5,003 nucleotides of DNA, taken from DATLFI01 sp035524895. GTDB taxonomy: Bacteria; Acidobacteriota; Thermoanaerobaculia; Multivoradales; Multivoraceae. Shown here in pieces: positions 1 through 5,003 of the stretch. The stretch spans positions 1 to 5,003 of the forward strand of contig DATLFI010000281.1 in NCBI GenBank assembly GCA_035524895.1, written 5' to 3'. The stretch's first letter is position 1, and every line of letters begins with the position of its first letter. The position numbers were made by a program, and so were the translations under genes. Under the pieces are notes generated by a model, which worked only from the letters and a program-made list of their open reading frames with translations, was not told the DNA's origin and made no database searches.

Positions 1-113
1 CCATGAGGTGCAAGCGCCGCGGTCAAGAGCCCGAGCGCTATCAGGCGGCGCCTGAGCCGATCGGGCTCCTCGGCGAGCGCCTCCATCCGGCTTCTCATCT
101 CGATCGGGTCCAT
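1..113 (-). CDS. Partial CDS, N-terminus of an unrecognised, possibly membrane-associated protein
   Basis: An ATG at 113-111 opens a minus-strand frame that stays open to the left edge (37 full codons, no stop). The N-terminus reads MDPIEMRSRMEALAEEPD, then a basic stretch RLRRR at about residues 19-23, then a hydrophobic run LIALGLLTAALA at about 24-35. This looks like a cytoplasmic head followed by the first membrane segment or an uncleaved signal anchor. Most codons end in G or C, as in the neighbours. An AGGGA sequence lies about 6-7 nt upstream of the ATG and could serve as ribosome binding site. It points the same way as the methyltransferase upstream, about 146 bp away. Too little is present to name a family, and a chance open frame cannot be excluded in DNA this GC-rich. 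Confidence 0.45.
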   Translation of the reverse strand, partial: MDPIEMRSRMEALAEEPDRLRRRLIALGLLTAALAPH

Positions 114-259
114 CTGGTATCCCTGCGGGCGATCGCGATCCCGTGGACCTGATCCTTCAGGTCGGTGCGCCTCGGCCCGTCTCAATGGTACCGATAGCCG
201 CGACCACCACGTCCGGCACTCGAGAAGTCGGTGTAAGCGACGGAGCGCCCGTCGGAAAG
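114..259. other. Intergenic spacer between methyltransferase and left-edge ORF
   Basis: This spacer separates the methyltransferase stop from the start of the left-edge frame. It contains a GC-rich hairpin close to the methyltransferase stop (listed separately) and a perfect 10-bp palindrome, GATCGCGATC, at 131-140 near the SD of the left-edge frame. I see no convincing -35/-10 pair. The plus-strand frame that starts here at 143 continues antisense into the methyltransferase and is best read as a shadow. Confidence 0.5.
238..254 (-). terminator. GC-rich hairpin just after the methyltransferase stop, possible terminator
   Basis: A perfect 6-bp inverted repeat, CGACGG and CCGTCG, flanks a 5-nt loop. 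Read on the minus strand it begins 5 nt after the methyltransferase TGA. The stem is all but one pair G-C. The following bases (CTTACACC) hold only a short T pair, so the U-tract of a classical intrinsic terminator is missing. It may act as a weak or Rho-assisted terminator or as a 3' end stabiliser. Its position directly after a stop codon is the main support. Confidence 0.35.
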
Positions 260-967
260 TCAGCCGGCTTCGACTGCGGCCGGCGCTACCGCGCTGGCGA
301 TGATCTCGCGGTAGCCGTTGCGGAGCAGGAAGCTCTGTTCGACGCGCATGCCGGGTAGACGCTTGAGGAGCTGGCGCTCGGTGTAACGGGGGCTCGGGCG
401 TACGCGCGGGGCTTCGGCGTCCCAGACCAACGATCGAGCGTCGGCAATGCGCAGCCGGCGCGGTCGGAGGGGGACGTTGCCCACGTAGGAGACCTGCGCG
501 AACAGCCTCGCCCCGGGCCGAAGGTGGCGACTGAGACCGCGGTAAGCCGCCTCGATCTGCGCCGGGGCGAGGTAGTCGAACAGGTCCCACGCGAGCACGA
601 GGTCGAGGGGCTCGACAGGATCGGGTCCGCCGGCGTCCGAGCTCGCCATGGCTTGCGCCAAGATCTGCTCCAGGTCGCGCGCTCCGGCTCGGGGTCGCGG
701 GCTGGTGTGACTGTGGGTCGCCGACAGCGTCTCGCCGGAGGGTTGGCCCTCGGCGAGCTGCGCGAAGAGGTCGACGATCTCGAGCCGGCAGCCGAAGCGC
801 GACAGGAACGCGACGTTGTCGCCGTGCGCACCCCCGAGGTCGAGCACCCGGGGGTGATGCTGCCGGCCGAGCCAATCCAGCACGACCGGCAGCGCTAGGG
901 TTGCCTGGACGTTGCGCTCGCGCTCGTCGTCGCGCTCGCGCTCGCGGCGCCGCAGCGACAGCCTCAA
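260..967 (-). CDS. Class I SAM-dependent methyltransferase
   Basis: This 235-residue protein has the core of a Rossmann-fold methyltransferase. Motif I is VLDLGGAHGDN at residues 41-51, the glycine-rich SAM loop after beta 1. EIVD at 63-66 ends beta 2 with the acidic residue expected to hold the ribose. LDLVLAWDLFDYL at 121-133 matches motif IV, and RHLRPGARLFAQVS at 148-161 is the usual helix and beta 5 after a 'LRPGG'-like turn. A low-complexity, proline- and serine-rich stretch at about 74-118 looks like an insertion after beta 2. Residues 5-19 are an unusual arginine/glutamate-rich tail. The start is TTG at 967-965, preceded by GGAGGG about 10 nt upstream inside the bactofilin gene and overlapping its stop as TTGA; a GTG at codon 29 is a poorer alternative. 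The substrate (small molecule, lipid or protein) cannot be told from sequence. The fold assignment is firm, the function open. Confidence 0.85.
   Translation of the reverse strand: MRLSLRRRERERDDERERNVQATLALPVVLDWLGRQHHPRVLDLGGAHGDNVAFLSRFGCRLEIVDLFAQLAEGQPSGETLSATHSHTSPRPRAGARDLEQILAQAMASSDAGGPDPVEPLDLVLAWDLFDYLAPAQIEAAYRGLSRHLRPGARLFAQVSYVGNVPLRPRRLRIADARSLVWDAEAPRVRPSPRYTERQLLKRLPGMRVEQSFLLRNGYREIIASAVAPAAVEAG
915..950. repeat. Imperfect 18-bp tandem duplication of CGCTCG hexamers
   Basis: The plus strand shows two adjacent 18-bp units (915-932 and 933-950), each beginning with two CGCTCG hexamers. On the coding minus strand it encodes the arginine/glutamate-rich N-terminus of the methyltransferase. 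Unit lengths are multiples of three, so gain or loss of a hexamer would not shift the frame. Confidence 0.7.
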
Positions 968-1578
968 GCCGTCCGCTCCCTCCGTTGGTTGCCGTGCGTC
1001 TGGCCGCCTTGCGCGATCGCACCGGGGACGCCGGAGCCTGCGGGCTTTTCAGGGGCCGCCGCGGGGGCAGCCGCGTCGGCCTTCGCTGCAGCTTGCTTGC
1101 GCGACTCGCTGTTCTCCGGCGGCTGCATGTCGATCGAGCCGCGGAAGGTCGAGCCGTCCTCGAGGGTGACGCGGGGAGCGGTGACATTGCCCTGCACCTT
1201 GCCGGTGCGGCGGATGACGACTGCCTCGTCGCCCCACAGGTTACCGAGCACCTCGCCCTCGACCTGGATGCTCTTGGCGTGGATGTCGGCCTTGATTCGG
1301 CCGTTGCGTCCCACCGTCACGGAGTGGCGGTTGACCTTGATCTCGCCCTCGACGCGGCCGTCGACCACCAGGTCCTCCTCGCCGATGACGTCACCCTTGA
1401 CGGTGATGGAAGGTCCGATCACCGCCGCGGCACCCGTGGGGCGCGAGCCTTGGGATGGGGCAGGGTTCTGCGCGGGGGCTTGCGTCACTTGCGCTGCCGC
1501 CGGAGCCTGTCGCGGTGGCTCGGCGAACGGGGTGTGCGGTTCGTCTGGGCGGCCGTCGGGCTTCTTCCACATCGACAT
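964..1578 (-). CDS. Bactofilin (polymer-forming cytoskeletal protein)
   Basis: The 204-residue product has the three-part layout of bactofilins: a proline/alanine/glutamine-rich N-terminal tail (about 1-52), a central right-handed beta-helix core (about 53-152) and an alanine-rich C-terminal tail. The core begins VIGPSITVKGDVIGEEDLVV and continues with regularly spaced hydrophobic/glycine turns such as VDGRVEGEI, VGRNGRIKADI, VEGEVLGNL and GKVQGNVTAPRVTLEDGSTF, the spacing of the DUF583/bactofilin family. Known members self-assemble without nucleotide into membrane-associated filaments that scaffold cell-wall enzymes, shape or DNA-segregation proteins. The N-terminus MSMWKK resembles the short start segment that tethers some bactofilins to the membrane; Met3 (1572) is an alternative start. 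An AAGGAGGA site ends 6 nt before the ATG. The stop overlaps the methyltransferase start by 4 bp. No M23 peptidase or parABC gene, frequent bactofilin neighbours, is in the window. Confidence 0.93.
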   Translation of the reverse strand: MSMWKKPDGRPDEPHTPFAEPPRQAPAAAQVTQAPAQNPAPSQGSRPTGAAAVIGPSITVKGDVIGEEDLVVDGRVEGEIKVNRHSVTVGRNGRIKADIHAKSIQVEGEVLGNLWGDEAVVIRRTGKVQGNVTAPRVTLEDGSTFRGSIDMQPPENSESRKQAAAKADAAAPAAAPEKPAGSGVPGAIAQGGQTHGNQRRERTA

Positions 1579-1694
1579 GGGGGCTCCTCCTTTGGGGTCT
1601 CAGGGTCGAGCGCGGTCCTCGGCGTCGCCTTGCGAACCGCCCTCGACGTCAATAGATAGACGAATGAGCATCTTAGGATGCCAGAAGCCCGATG
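1579..1694 (-). promoter_or_regulatory. Leader/intergenic region upstream of bactofilin, possible promoter
   Basis: These 116 bp lie between the stop of the 274-residue protein (TAG at 1697-1695) and the bactofilin start. About 1650-1676 is clearly richer in A and T than the surroundings, as expected of a promoter or processing site. A short inverted repeat, GCATC-TTAG-GATGC (1668-1681), sits about 14 nt after the upstream stop but lacks a T run. A TTGACG hexamer (1652-1647, minus strand) resembles a -35 box, but nothing like a -10 box follows at 15-17 nt. The gene may therefore have its own promoter or be read from upstream; the sequence does not decide this. Confidence 0.3.
1585..1592 (-). 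promoter_or_regulatory. Strong ribosome binding site of the bactofilin gene
   Basis: The minus strand reads AAGGAGGA, a full anti-SD match, 6 nt before the ATG at 1578. It is the strongest SD in the window, fits abundant production of a structural protein, and favours the ATG at 1578 over the in-frame ATG at 1572. Confidence 0.8.
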
Positions 1695-2519
1695 CTACGG
1701 CAACACAGGCCGCGGCGAAAGCCCCTGGACGCAGTTTCTTGCGAGCAATTTCTGGAGGGTCTCCTGCAGCGCTGCAGTCGTTGCGGACCCTGACGGCACC
1801 AGCACTAGTGCCTCCAGGAGCGGTAGCGCCCCTGATGCCTGCGGCAATCCGGAGAGGACGGCGGTCGTCTGTCCGCCGGCCTCCGAAGCGACCTCCACGC
1901 GGAGCTGGCGCACCAGCGGCGCCAGCGCGCGCCCCCAGCCATCCGACAGCAGGTCCGGGAGGTCCTCGCTTCGCAGCTCGAGGAAGAAGGCGGGTGAGGT
2001 GATCTGGGTGGCCAGGGCCACCAGGGAGTCGACTCGCTCGACCGCGTGCGGGGCGAGGGCCAGACCGAGTCGGAAGCCCTGCCCCTGGAACCGTGCCGCG
2101 ACGCCGTCGAGACGCCGCCCCAGCTCGCGCGCACGCGCGGCGCTCCCGAGCTCTGCGGCATCGGCCGGCAGCGCGTAGACCAGTCGGCGCGCGTGCAGCG
2201 ATCGGAGGTACGCCATCCGTCGGGCGGGCGGGTCCTCCACGGTCGGGTCGGCGGGCCCACTATCGAGAGCTTCCCGTTCCTGTACGAGCTCGTGGATGTG
2301 TGCTCGCAGGCCCCACACCGCGACGTCGAGCCCGGTCGTCGGCGCGGGCGGCGGCTCTCCGGCCTCGAGCACGAGCTCGACAGCAGGCGTCAGGCCGAAT
2401 CGTCGGAACACGGCCGCGACATCGCGCAGAGTGCTCGCGGCGTTGGTCCCGCGCGCGTCGGCAAGGCGCACCGCGACCAGGACCGGTGGCCGCGGCAGGT
2501 GGGATGAGACCTTCGTCAC
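1695..2519 (-). CDS. Hypothetical protein, possibly a divergent TIM-barrel (sugar isomerase-like)
   Basis: I do not recognise this protein with confidence. The open frame extends to 2684, but the first ~55 codons look non-coding (biased, repetitive and overlapping the divergent promoter region). The GTG at 2519-2517 is preferred, giving 274 residues, with only a weak GGA-type SD upstream. The start VTKVSSHLPRPPVLVAVRLADAR leads into alternating hydrophobic strands and amphipathic helices: STLRDVAAVFRRFGLTPAVEL, ARRLVYALP, then GFRLGLALAPHAVERVDSL and SPAFFLELRSEDLPDLL. Strand-helix alternation and the order 'GxxLALxxH...SPxxxLELRSEDL' faintly recall xylose-isomerase-like TIM barrels, but the metal-binding Glu/His/Asp set is not evident, so an enzymatic role is doubtful. 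There is no signal peptide or membrane segment, so it is probably cytoplasmic. It lies 116 bp upstream of the bactofilin gene and could share its transcript. Confidence 0.62.
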   Translation of the reverse strand: MTKVSSHLPRPPVLVAVRLADARGTNAASTLRDVAAVFRRFGLTPAVELVLEAGEPPPAPTTGLDVAVWGLRAHIHELVQEREALDSGPADPTVEDPPARRMAYLRSLHARRLVYALPADAAELGSAARARELGRRLDGVAARFQGQGFRLGLALAPHAVERVDSLVALATQITSPAFFLELRSEDLPDLLSDGWGRALAPLVRQLRVEVASEAGGQTTAVLSGLPQASGALPLLEALVLVPSGSATTAALQETLQKLLARNCVQGLSPRPVLP

Positions 2520-2557
2520 GCGCGTCGTTCCAGGAGCGGGCTCGCACGTGGGACTGT

Positions 2558-2573
2558 CGCACAACTTGGTGCG
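2558..2573. promoter_or_regulatory. Dyad CGCAC-N6-GTGCG, candidate operator
   Basis: Two perfect 5-bp inverted arms are separated by AACTTG. The 16-bp span matches the usual footprint of a dimeric helix-turn-helix repressor. It lies about 40 bp upstream of the 274-residue protein's GTG start and within the divergent promoter region. A 5-bp dyad can arise by chance in GC-rich DNA, so this is tentative. Confidence 0.25.
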
Positions 2574-2616
2574 TACCAGGACCGGCGGCGGCTGTGGAAG
2601 ACTGGTCGAGAGTGGG

Positions 2617-2640
2617 TGCCGGTATAGATGCCGGTATAGA
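2617..2640. repeat. Perfect 12-bp tandem direct repeat TGCCGGTATAGA x2
   Basis: Two identical 12-bp units lie head to tail (2617-2628, 2629-2640), followed by a degenerate third-like GGATACAG at 2644-2651. Each unit holds TATAGA, which resembles a -10 hexamer. A 12-bp period is a little over one helical turn, so a protein could bind the copies on nearly the same face. The position between divergent genes supports a regulatory role over a coding one. Confidence 0.6.
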
Positions 2641-2708
2641 GGTGGATACAGGCGGAGGATGACCAGCCTGGAGTCGCAGAGCAAGACGACCGGGAGGCGG
2701 CGAATCCT

Positions 2709-2713
2709 GGAGG
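2709..2713 (+). promoter_or_regulatory. Ribosome binding site that decides the NIPSNAP-like gene start
   Basis: GGAGG lies 5 nt before the ATG at 2719. The in-frame upstream ATG at 2659 has a GGAGG that directly abuts it, with no spacer, so initiation at 2719 (or at the next codon, 2722) is favoured. The choice also leaves a normal-length signal peptide. Confidence 0.6.
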
Positions 2714-2718
2714 CGGAG

Positions 2719-3501
2719 ATGATGACTGGCCCGATATCGTCAGACGCGCGAGGCGACCGCCGACCGAGGCATCACCGCTGCGTGGTGGCGGCTCTCGTGC
2801 TCGTGTCGTTGCTCGTGCTGGGCGACGTGGTCCCGGTCTCGGCACGGCAGGCGTCGCCGCGACGGCCGCCGCCGCAGCCCGCGTCGCCGCAGCCACCGGG
2901 ATCGACCAGTGGCGAACCCGCACGCAGCGCCGGCTTCGTGGGCGGGCTGCGCGAGAGCGACGAGGTCGCGGTGCTGCCAGTGCGTCACGACGCGCATCAA
3001 CCGGGAGCGGAGATCGTCACACTGCGCTACTTCAAGATCCGCGACGGCAGCTTCGACGAGTTCCTGGCCGCGAGCGTCGACGGGGTGTGGCCGTTCTACG
3101 AGAAGCTGGGCGCGCGCGTGGTCGGGATGTGGCGGGTCAACGGTCGCAACGGTCCGCCCGCATCAGCGAGCCCGGCCGCCGCCAACGACAACGACAACGA
3201 CGCCGGCGCGGACGATGGCGAGCCGGGCTTCGACGAGGTCTACCTGATGACGCGCTACGCCAGCGTCGCGCACTGGGAGGCGACGCGAGACCCGCAGCGG
3301 CTGGGCGGCAACGGTCCGGACTGGGAGGCCTGCCGGCGCGCGCTCGAGCTGCGGCGGAGCCTCACGCTCGAGACGCGCCTGCTGTTCCTGGAGGGCGCAA
3401 TGGCGTCGAACGGCCCGTACTTCGCGCCGGCTTTGCCGGAGCGTTACCAGCGCGTCGAGGACGAAGCCGGGAGCGAAGCGCCTGGAGGTCGAGAACCGTG
3501 A
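2719..3501 (+). CDS. Exported protein with NIPSNAP/dimeric alpha-beta-barrel-like domain
   Basis: From the ATG at 2719 the product is 260 residues. Residues 1-42 form a signal peptide: a basic segment RRPRHHR (14-20), a hydrophobic core CVVAALVLVSLLVLGDVV (21-38) and a probable cut after VSA (42). No lipobox precedes a cysteine. A proline-rich linker (about 44-65) follows. The domain begins at about residue 98 with VTLRYFKIRDGSFDEFL, a beta strand and helix typical of NIPSNAP proteins, then VWPFYEKLGARVVGMWRV (123-140). After an acidic, Asn-Asp-rich insertion (about 141-171) comes the second half, EVYLMTRYASVAHWEATRD (173-191) and LETRLLFLEGA (217-227). NIPSNAP domains are ferredoxin-like dimers whose bacterial roles are mostly unknown; here it should act in the periplasm or outside. 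Its stop overlaps the peptidase start as GTGA, suggesting co-translation and a shared pathway. The family assignment is likely; the function is not known. Confidence 0.8.
   Translation: MMTGPISSDARGDRRPRHHRCVVAALVLVSLLVLGDVVPVSARQASPRRPPPQPASPQPPGSTSGEPARSAGFVGGLRESDEVAVLPVRHDAHQPGAEIVTLRYFKIRDGSFDEFLAASVDGVWPFYEKLGARVVGMWRVNGRNGPPASASPAAANDNDNDAGADDGEPGFDEVYLMTRYASVAHWEATRDPQRLGGNGPDWEACRRALELRRSLTLETRLLFLEGAMASNGPYFAPALPERYQRVEDEAGSEAPGGREP
3184..3201. repeat. AACGAC hexanucleotide repeat x3
   Basis: Three perfect AACGAC units in frame encode Asn-Asp-Asn-Asp-Asn-Asp at residues 156-161 of the NIPSNAP-like protein. They lie in a hydrophilic loop inserted between the two halves of the domain. 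Length change would keep the frame. Confidence 0.7.
3484..3489 (+). promoter_or_regulatory. Ribosome binding site of the M61 peptidase gene
   Basis: GGAGGT lies 8 nt before the GTG at 3498, inside the last codons of the NIPSNAP-like gene. It supports the GTG start over the in-frame ATG at codon 10 (3525) and fits re-initiation by ribosomes ending the upstream gene. Confidence 0.65.
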
Positions 3502-5003
3502 CGAGTGCGATTGGTAGAACGGCGATGTGGACGGCGCTTGCACTTGCCGCTTCCGTAGCCTGGGCGCGGTCGAGCGAGGCTGGTACGGCGGTCGAGTACC
3601 GCGTGTCGCTCGAGAACCGCGAGCACCACGAGGCGCGCATCGAGGTCACCTTTGCCGACGCTCCCGACCCGCTCGAGGTGCGAGTGAGCCGCACCTCGCC
3701 GGGACGCTACGCGCTCCACGAGTTCGCCAAGAACGTCTACTCGGTGAGCGCGCGTGGCCCTCGGAGCGGCGCGCTCGGGGTCCAGCGTCCCGACCCGCAC
3801 GGCTGGCGCGTGACGGGTCACGGCTCCGGCGGCACGGTGGTGTTCGCCTACACGCTCTACGGCGATCTCGTCGACGGCACCTACGCCGGCATCGACGAGA
3901 GCCACGCGCATCTCAACGCGCCCGCGACGTTCGTTTGGGCGCGCGGCCTGGAGGGGAGGCCCGTGCGCTTGATCTTCGCGGATCTGCCGCGCGGTTGGCG
4001 GGTGTCGTCGCAGCTCCCCGCCGTCGGCGACGATGGCCGTACCGTCATGGCGCCCGATCTGGCCTACCTGCTCGATTCGCCGGTCGAGGCGAGCGACCAC
4101 GAGGTCTACGAGTGGCAGGTCCCCGGGCCGTGGGAGGAGCCGCAGCGGCGCCAGACGATGCGCCTTGCGCTACACCACCTCGGCACCGCGGAGGAGGCAC
4201 GCGCGTTCGTCGAGCTCGCGCAGGCGGTGGCCGCCGAGCTGATCGCGGTCTTCGGCGAGGCGCCGCGCTTCGACTACGGCACTTATACGTTCCTCGCCGA
4301 CTATTTGCCGTGGGCCGACGGCGACGGCATGGAGCACCGTAACTCGACCGTGCTCACCAGCACGCGACCGCTCAGCACGGGTGCCGTCGACAACCTCGGT
4401 ACCCTCGCCCACGAGCTGGTGCACGCCTGGAGCGTCGAGCGCCTCCGCCCGCGCTCGCTCGAGCCGTTCGACTTCGAGCGCGAGAACCCGTCCGGCGAGC
4501 TGTGGTTCGGCGAGGGTTTCACCAGCTACTACGACGACGTGGTGCTGCGGCGCGCCGGCGCGATCTCGTTCGAGCGCTTCGTCGAACGCGTCTCGGGCCT
4601 GGTGCGCTCGATCACCGCCTCGCCGGCGCGCGCCTACGGCGGGCCCGTGGACATGAGCCTGCGTGCCTCGTTCGTCGACGCCGCTTCGTGGGTCGACCCC
4701 ACCAACGTCGCGAACACGTTCTTCTCCTACTACTCGTACGGCGCGGCGTTGGGTCTCGCCCTCGACCTGGAGCTGCGCGCGCGCGGCGCCACCGGCCTCG
4801 ACGACTTCATGGCCGCACTGTGGCGGCGCTTCGGCCGCGACGAGACTCCTTATACCAACGAGGACCTGCGCAGCGCGCTGGCCGAGTGGAGCGGGGACAA
4901 GCGCTGGGCGGAGGAGCTTTTCGAGCGCTACGTGTTCGGCTCCGAGCTGCCCGACTACCAGCGGTTGCTCGCGACGGTGGGGCTCGAGCTGCAGCGTGCG
5001 CGT
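3498..5003 (+). CDS. Exported M61-family zinc metallopeptidase (glycyl aminopeptidase type), C-terminus cut off
   Basis: The frame starts at GTG 3498 and stays open through 502 codons to the right edge. Residues 1-23 look like a Sec signal peptide (hydrophobic AMWTALALAASVAWA), so the enzyme should be periplasmic or secreted. The M61 N-terminal beta domain covers about 33-205, with the family-typical SPGRYALHEFAKNVYSVSA (67-85). The catalytic domain follows: DGDGMEHRNST (274-284), the zinc motif HELVH at 305-309 with catalytic Glu306, and LWFGEGFTSYYDD at 335-347, where Glu339 is the expected third zinc ligand. YYSYGAALGLALDLELR (411-427) matches the conserved helix after the active site. Family members are about 600 residues and usually end in a PDZ domain, which would lie outside the window. 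Known M61 enzymes remove N-terminal glycine or alanine from peptides. The gene overlaps the NIPSNAP-like gene by 4 bp. All metal ligands are present, so an active enzyme is expected. Confidence 0.93.
   Translation, partial: MTSAIGRTAMWTALALAASVAWARSSEAGTAVEYRVSLENREHHEARIEVTFADAPDPLEVRVSRTSPGRYALHEFAKNVYSVSARGPRSGALGVQRPDPHGWRVTGHGSGGTVVFAYTLYGDLVDGTYAGIDESHAHLNAPATFVWARGLEGRPVRLIFADLPRGWRVSSQLPAVGDDGRTVMAPDLAYLLDSPVEASDHEVYEWQVPGPWEEPQRRQTMRLALHHLGTAEEARAFVELAQAVAAELIAVFGEAPRFDYGTYTFLADYLPWADGDGMEHRNSTVLTSTRPLSTGAVDNLGTLAHELVHAWSVERLRPRSLEPFDFERENPSGELWFGEGFTSYYDDVVLRRAGAISFERFVERVSGLVRSITASPARAYGGPVDMSLRASFVDAASWVDPTNVANTFFSYYSYGAALGLALDLELRARGATGLDDFMAALWRRFGRDETPYTNEDLRSALAEWSGDKRWAEELFERYVFGSELPDYQRLLATVGLELQRAR

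Larger units (their letters stand above)
2520..2718. promoter_or_regulatory. Divergent intergenic region with candidate operator sites
   Basis: This stretch of about 200 bp lies between two genes transcribed away from each other, so it should hold promoters for both. It contains a perfect 12-bp tandem repeat with TATAGA cores (2617-2640) and a CGCAC-N6-GTGCG dyad (2558-2573), both listed separately. Open frames pass through on both strands, but they read as low-complexity peptide (for example LYRHLYRH on the minus strand) and lack good SD sites. I could not place a convincing -35 element at the right distance from either TATAGA. Confidence 0.5.

Noticed and set aside
129..140. GCGATCGC/GATCGCGATC palindromes as a special site
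   Set aside because: GCGATCGC recalls the cyanobacterial HIP1 repeat, but a single copy in GC-rich DNA is expected by chance.
143..358. 71-codon plus-strand frame
   Set aside because: More than half is antisense to the methyltransferase C-terminus, with no supporting SD or motif.
1624..1652. TTGACG as a sigma70-type -35 for the bactofilin gene
   Set aside because: Nothing like a -10 hexamer lies 15-18 nt downstream on the minus strand.
901..1659. 252-codon plus-strand frame
   Set aside because: It lies antisense to the clearly recognisable bactofilin and gives Arg/Ala/Leu-rich sequence with no domain; a GC-rich shadow.
989..2002. 337-codon plus-strand frame
   Set aside because: It spans the bactofilin, the spacer and part of the 274-residue gene on the opposite strand, and its product is Pro/Ala/Ser/Arg-rich without recognisable motifs.
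2520..2684. N-terminal extension of the 274-residue protein to a start at 2684
   Set aside because: The extra 55 residues are repetitive (LYRHLYRH, LCDS twice), arise partly from the 12-bp tandem repeat, and would leave only about 34 bp to the opposite gene start.
2296..2718. Upstream extension of the NIPSNAP-like gene
   Set aside because: It is antisense to the 274-residue gene and would bury the signal peptide; the GGAGG before 2719 gives a better start.
3444..4100. 218-codon minus-strand frame
   Set aside because: It is antisense to the M61 N-terminal domain, whose family motifs are unmistakable on the plus strand.

Overview
The window is about 5 kb of very GC-rich DNA (G or C at most third codon positions, long antisense shadow ORFs) from a bacterium. 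A bactofilin, Sec-type signal peptides on two secreted proteins, an M61 metallopeptidase and Shine-Dalgarno (SD) sites of the GGAGG type all fit a GC-rich Gram-negative. A myxobacterial/deltaproteobacterial-type lineage or a similar environmental phylum is my guess; nothing seen fixes the taxon. There are no tRNA or rRNA genes, insertion sequences or CRISPR arrays, and no sign of recent transfer.

The layout is two divergent transcription units separated by about 200 bp (2520-2718). Leftwards (minus strand) lie an unrecognised 274-residue protein (GTG start at 2519), a bactofilin (1578-964) with an excellent SD, a class I SAM-dependent methyltransferase (967-260) whose TTG start overlaps the bactofilin stop by 4 bp, and the first 37 codons of another reading frame running off the left edge (113-1). 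A GC-rich hairpin just after the methyltransferase stop may end that unit.

Rightwards (plus strand) lie a secreted, proline-rich-linker protein with a NIPSNAP/dimeric alpha-beta-barrel-like domain (2719-3501) and an exported M61-family (glycyl aminopeptidase type) zinc metallopeptidase (3498 to beyond the right edge). They overlap by GTGA and so are probably co-translated. The peptidase keeps its HELVH zinc motif and the GEGFTSYY third-ligand segment; its usual C-terminal PDZ region would lie beyond the window.

The divergent intergenic region holds a perfect 12-bp tandem direct repeat (TGCCGGTATAGA twice) and a 5-bp-arm dyad, the best candidates for shared regulatory sites. I see no clear novel system. 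The points most worth following are the coupled bactofilin-methyltransferase pair, the coupled NIPSNAP-peptidase pair and the unassigned 274-residue protein.
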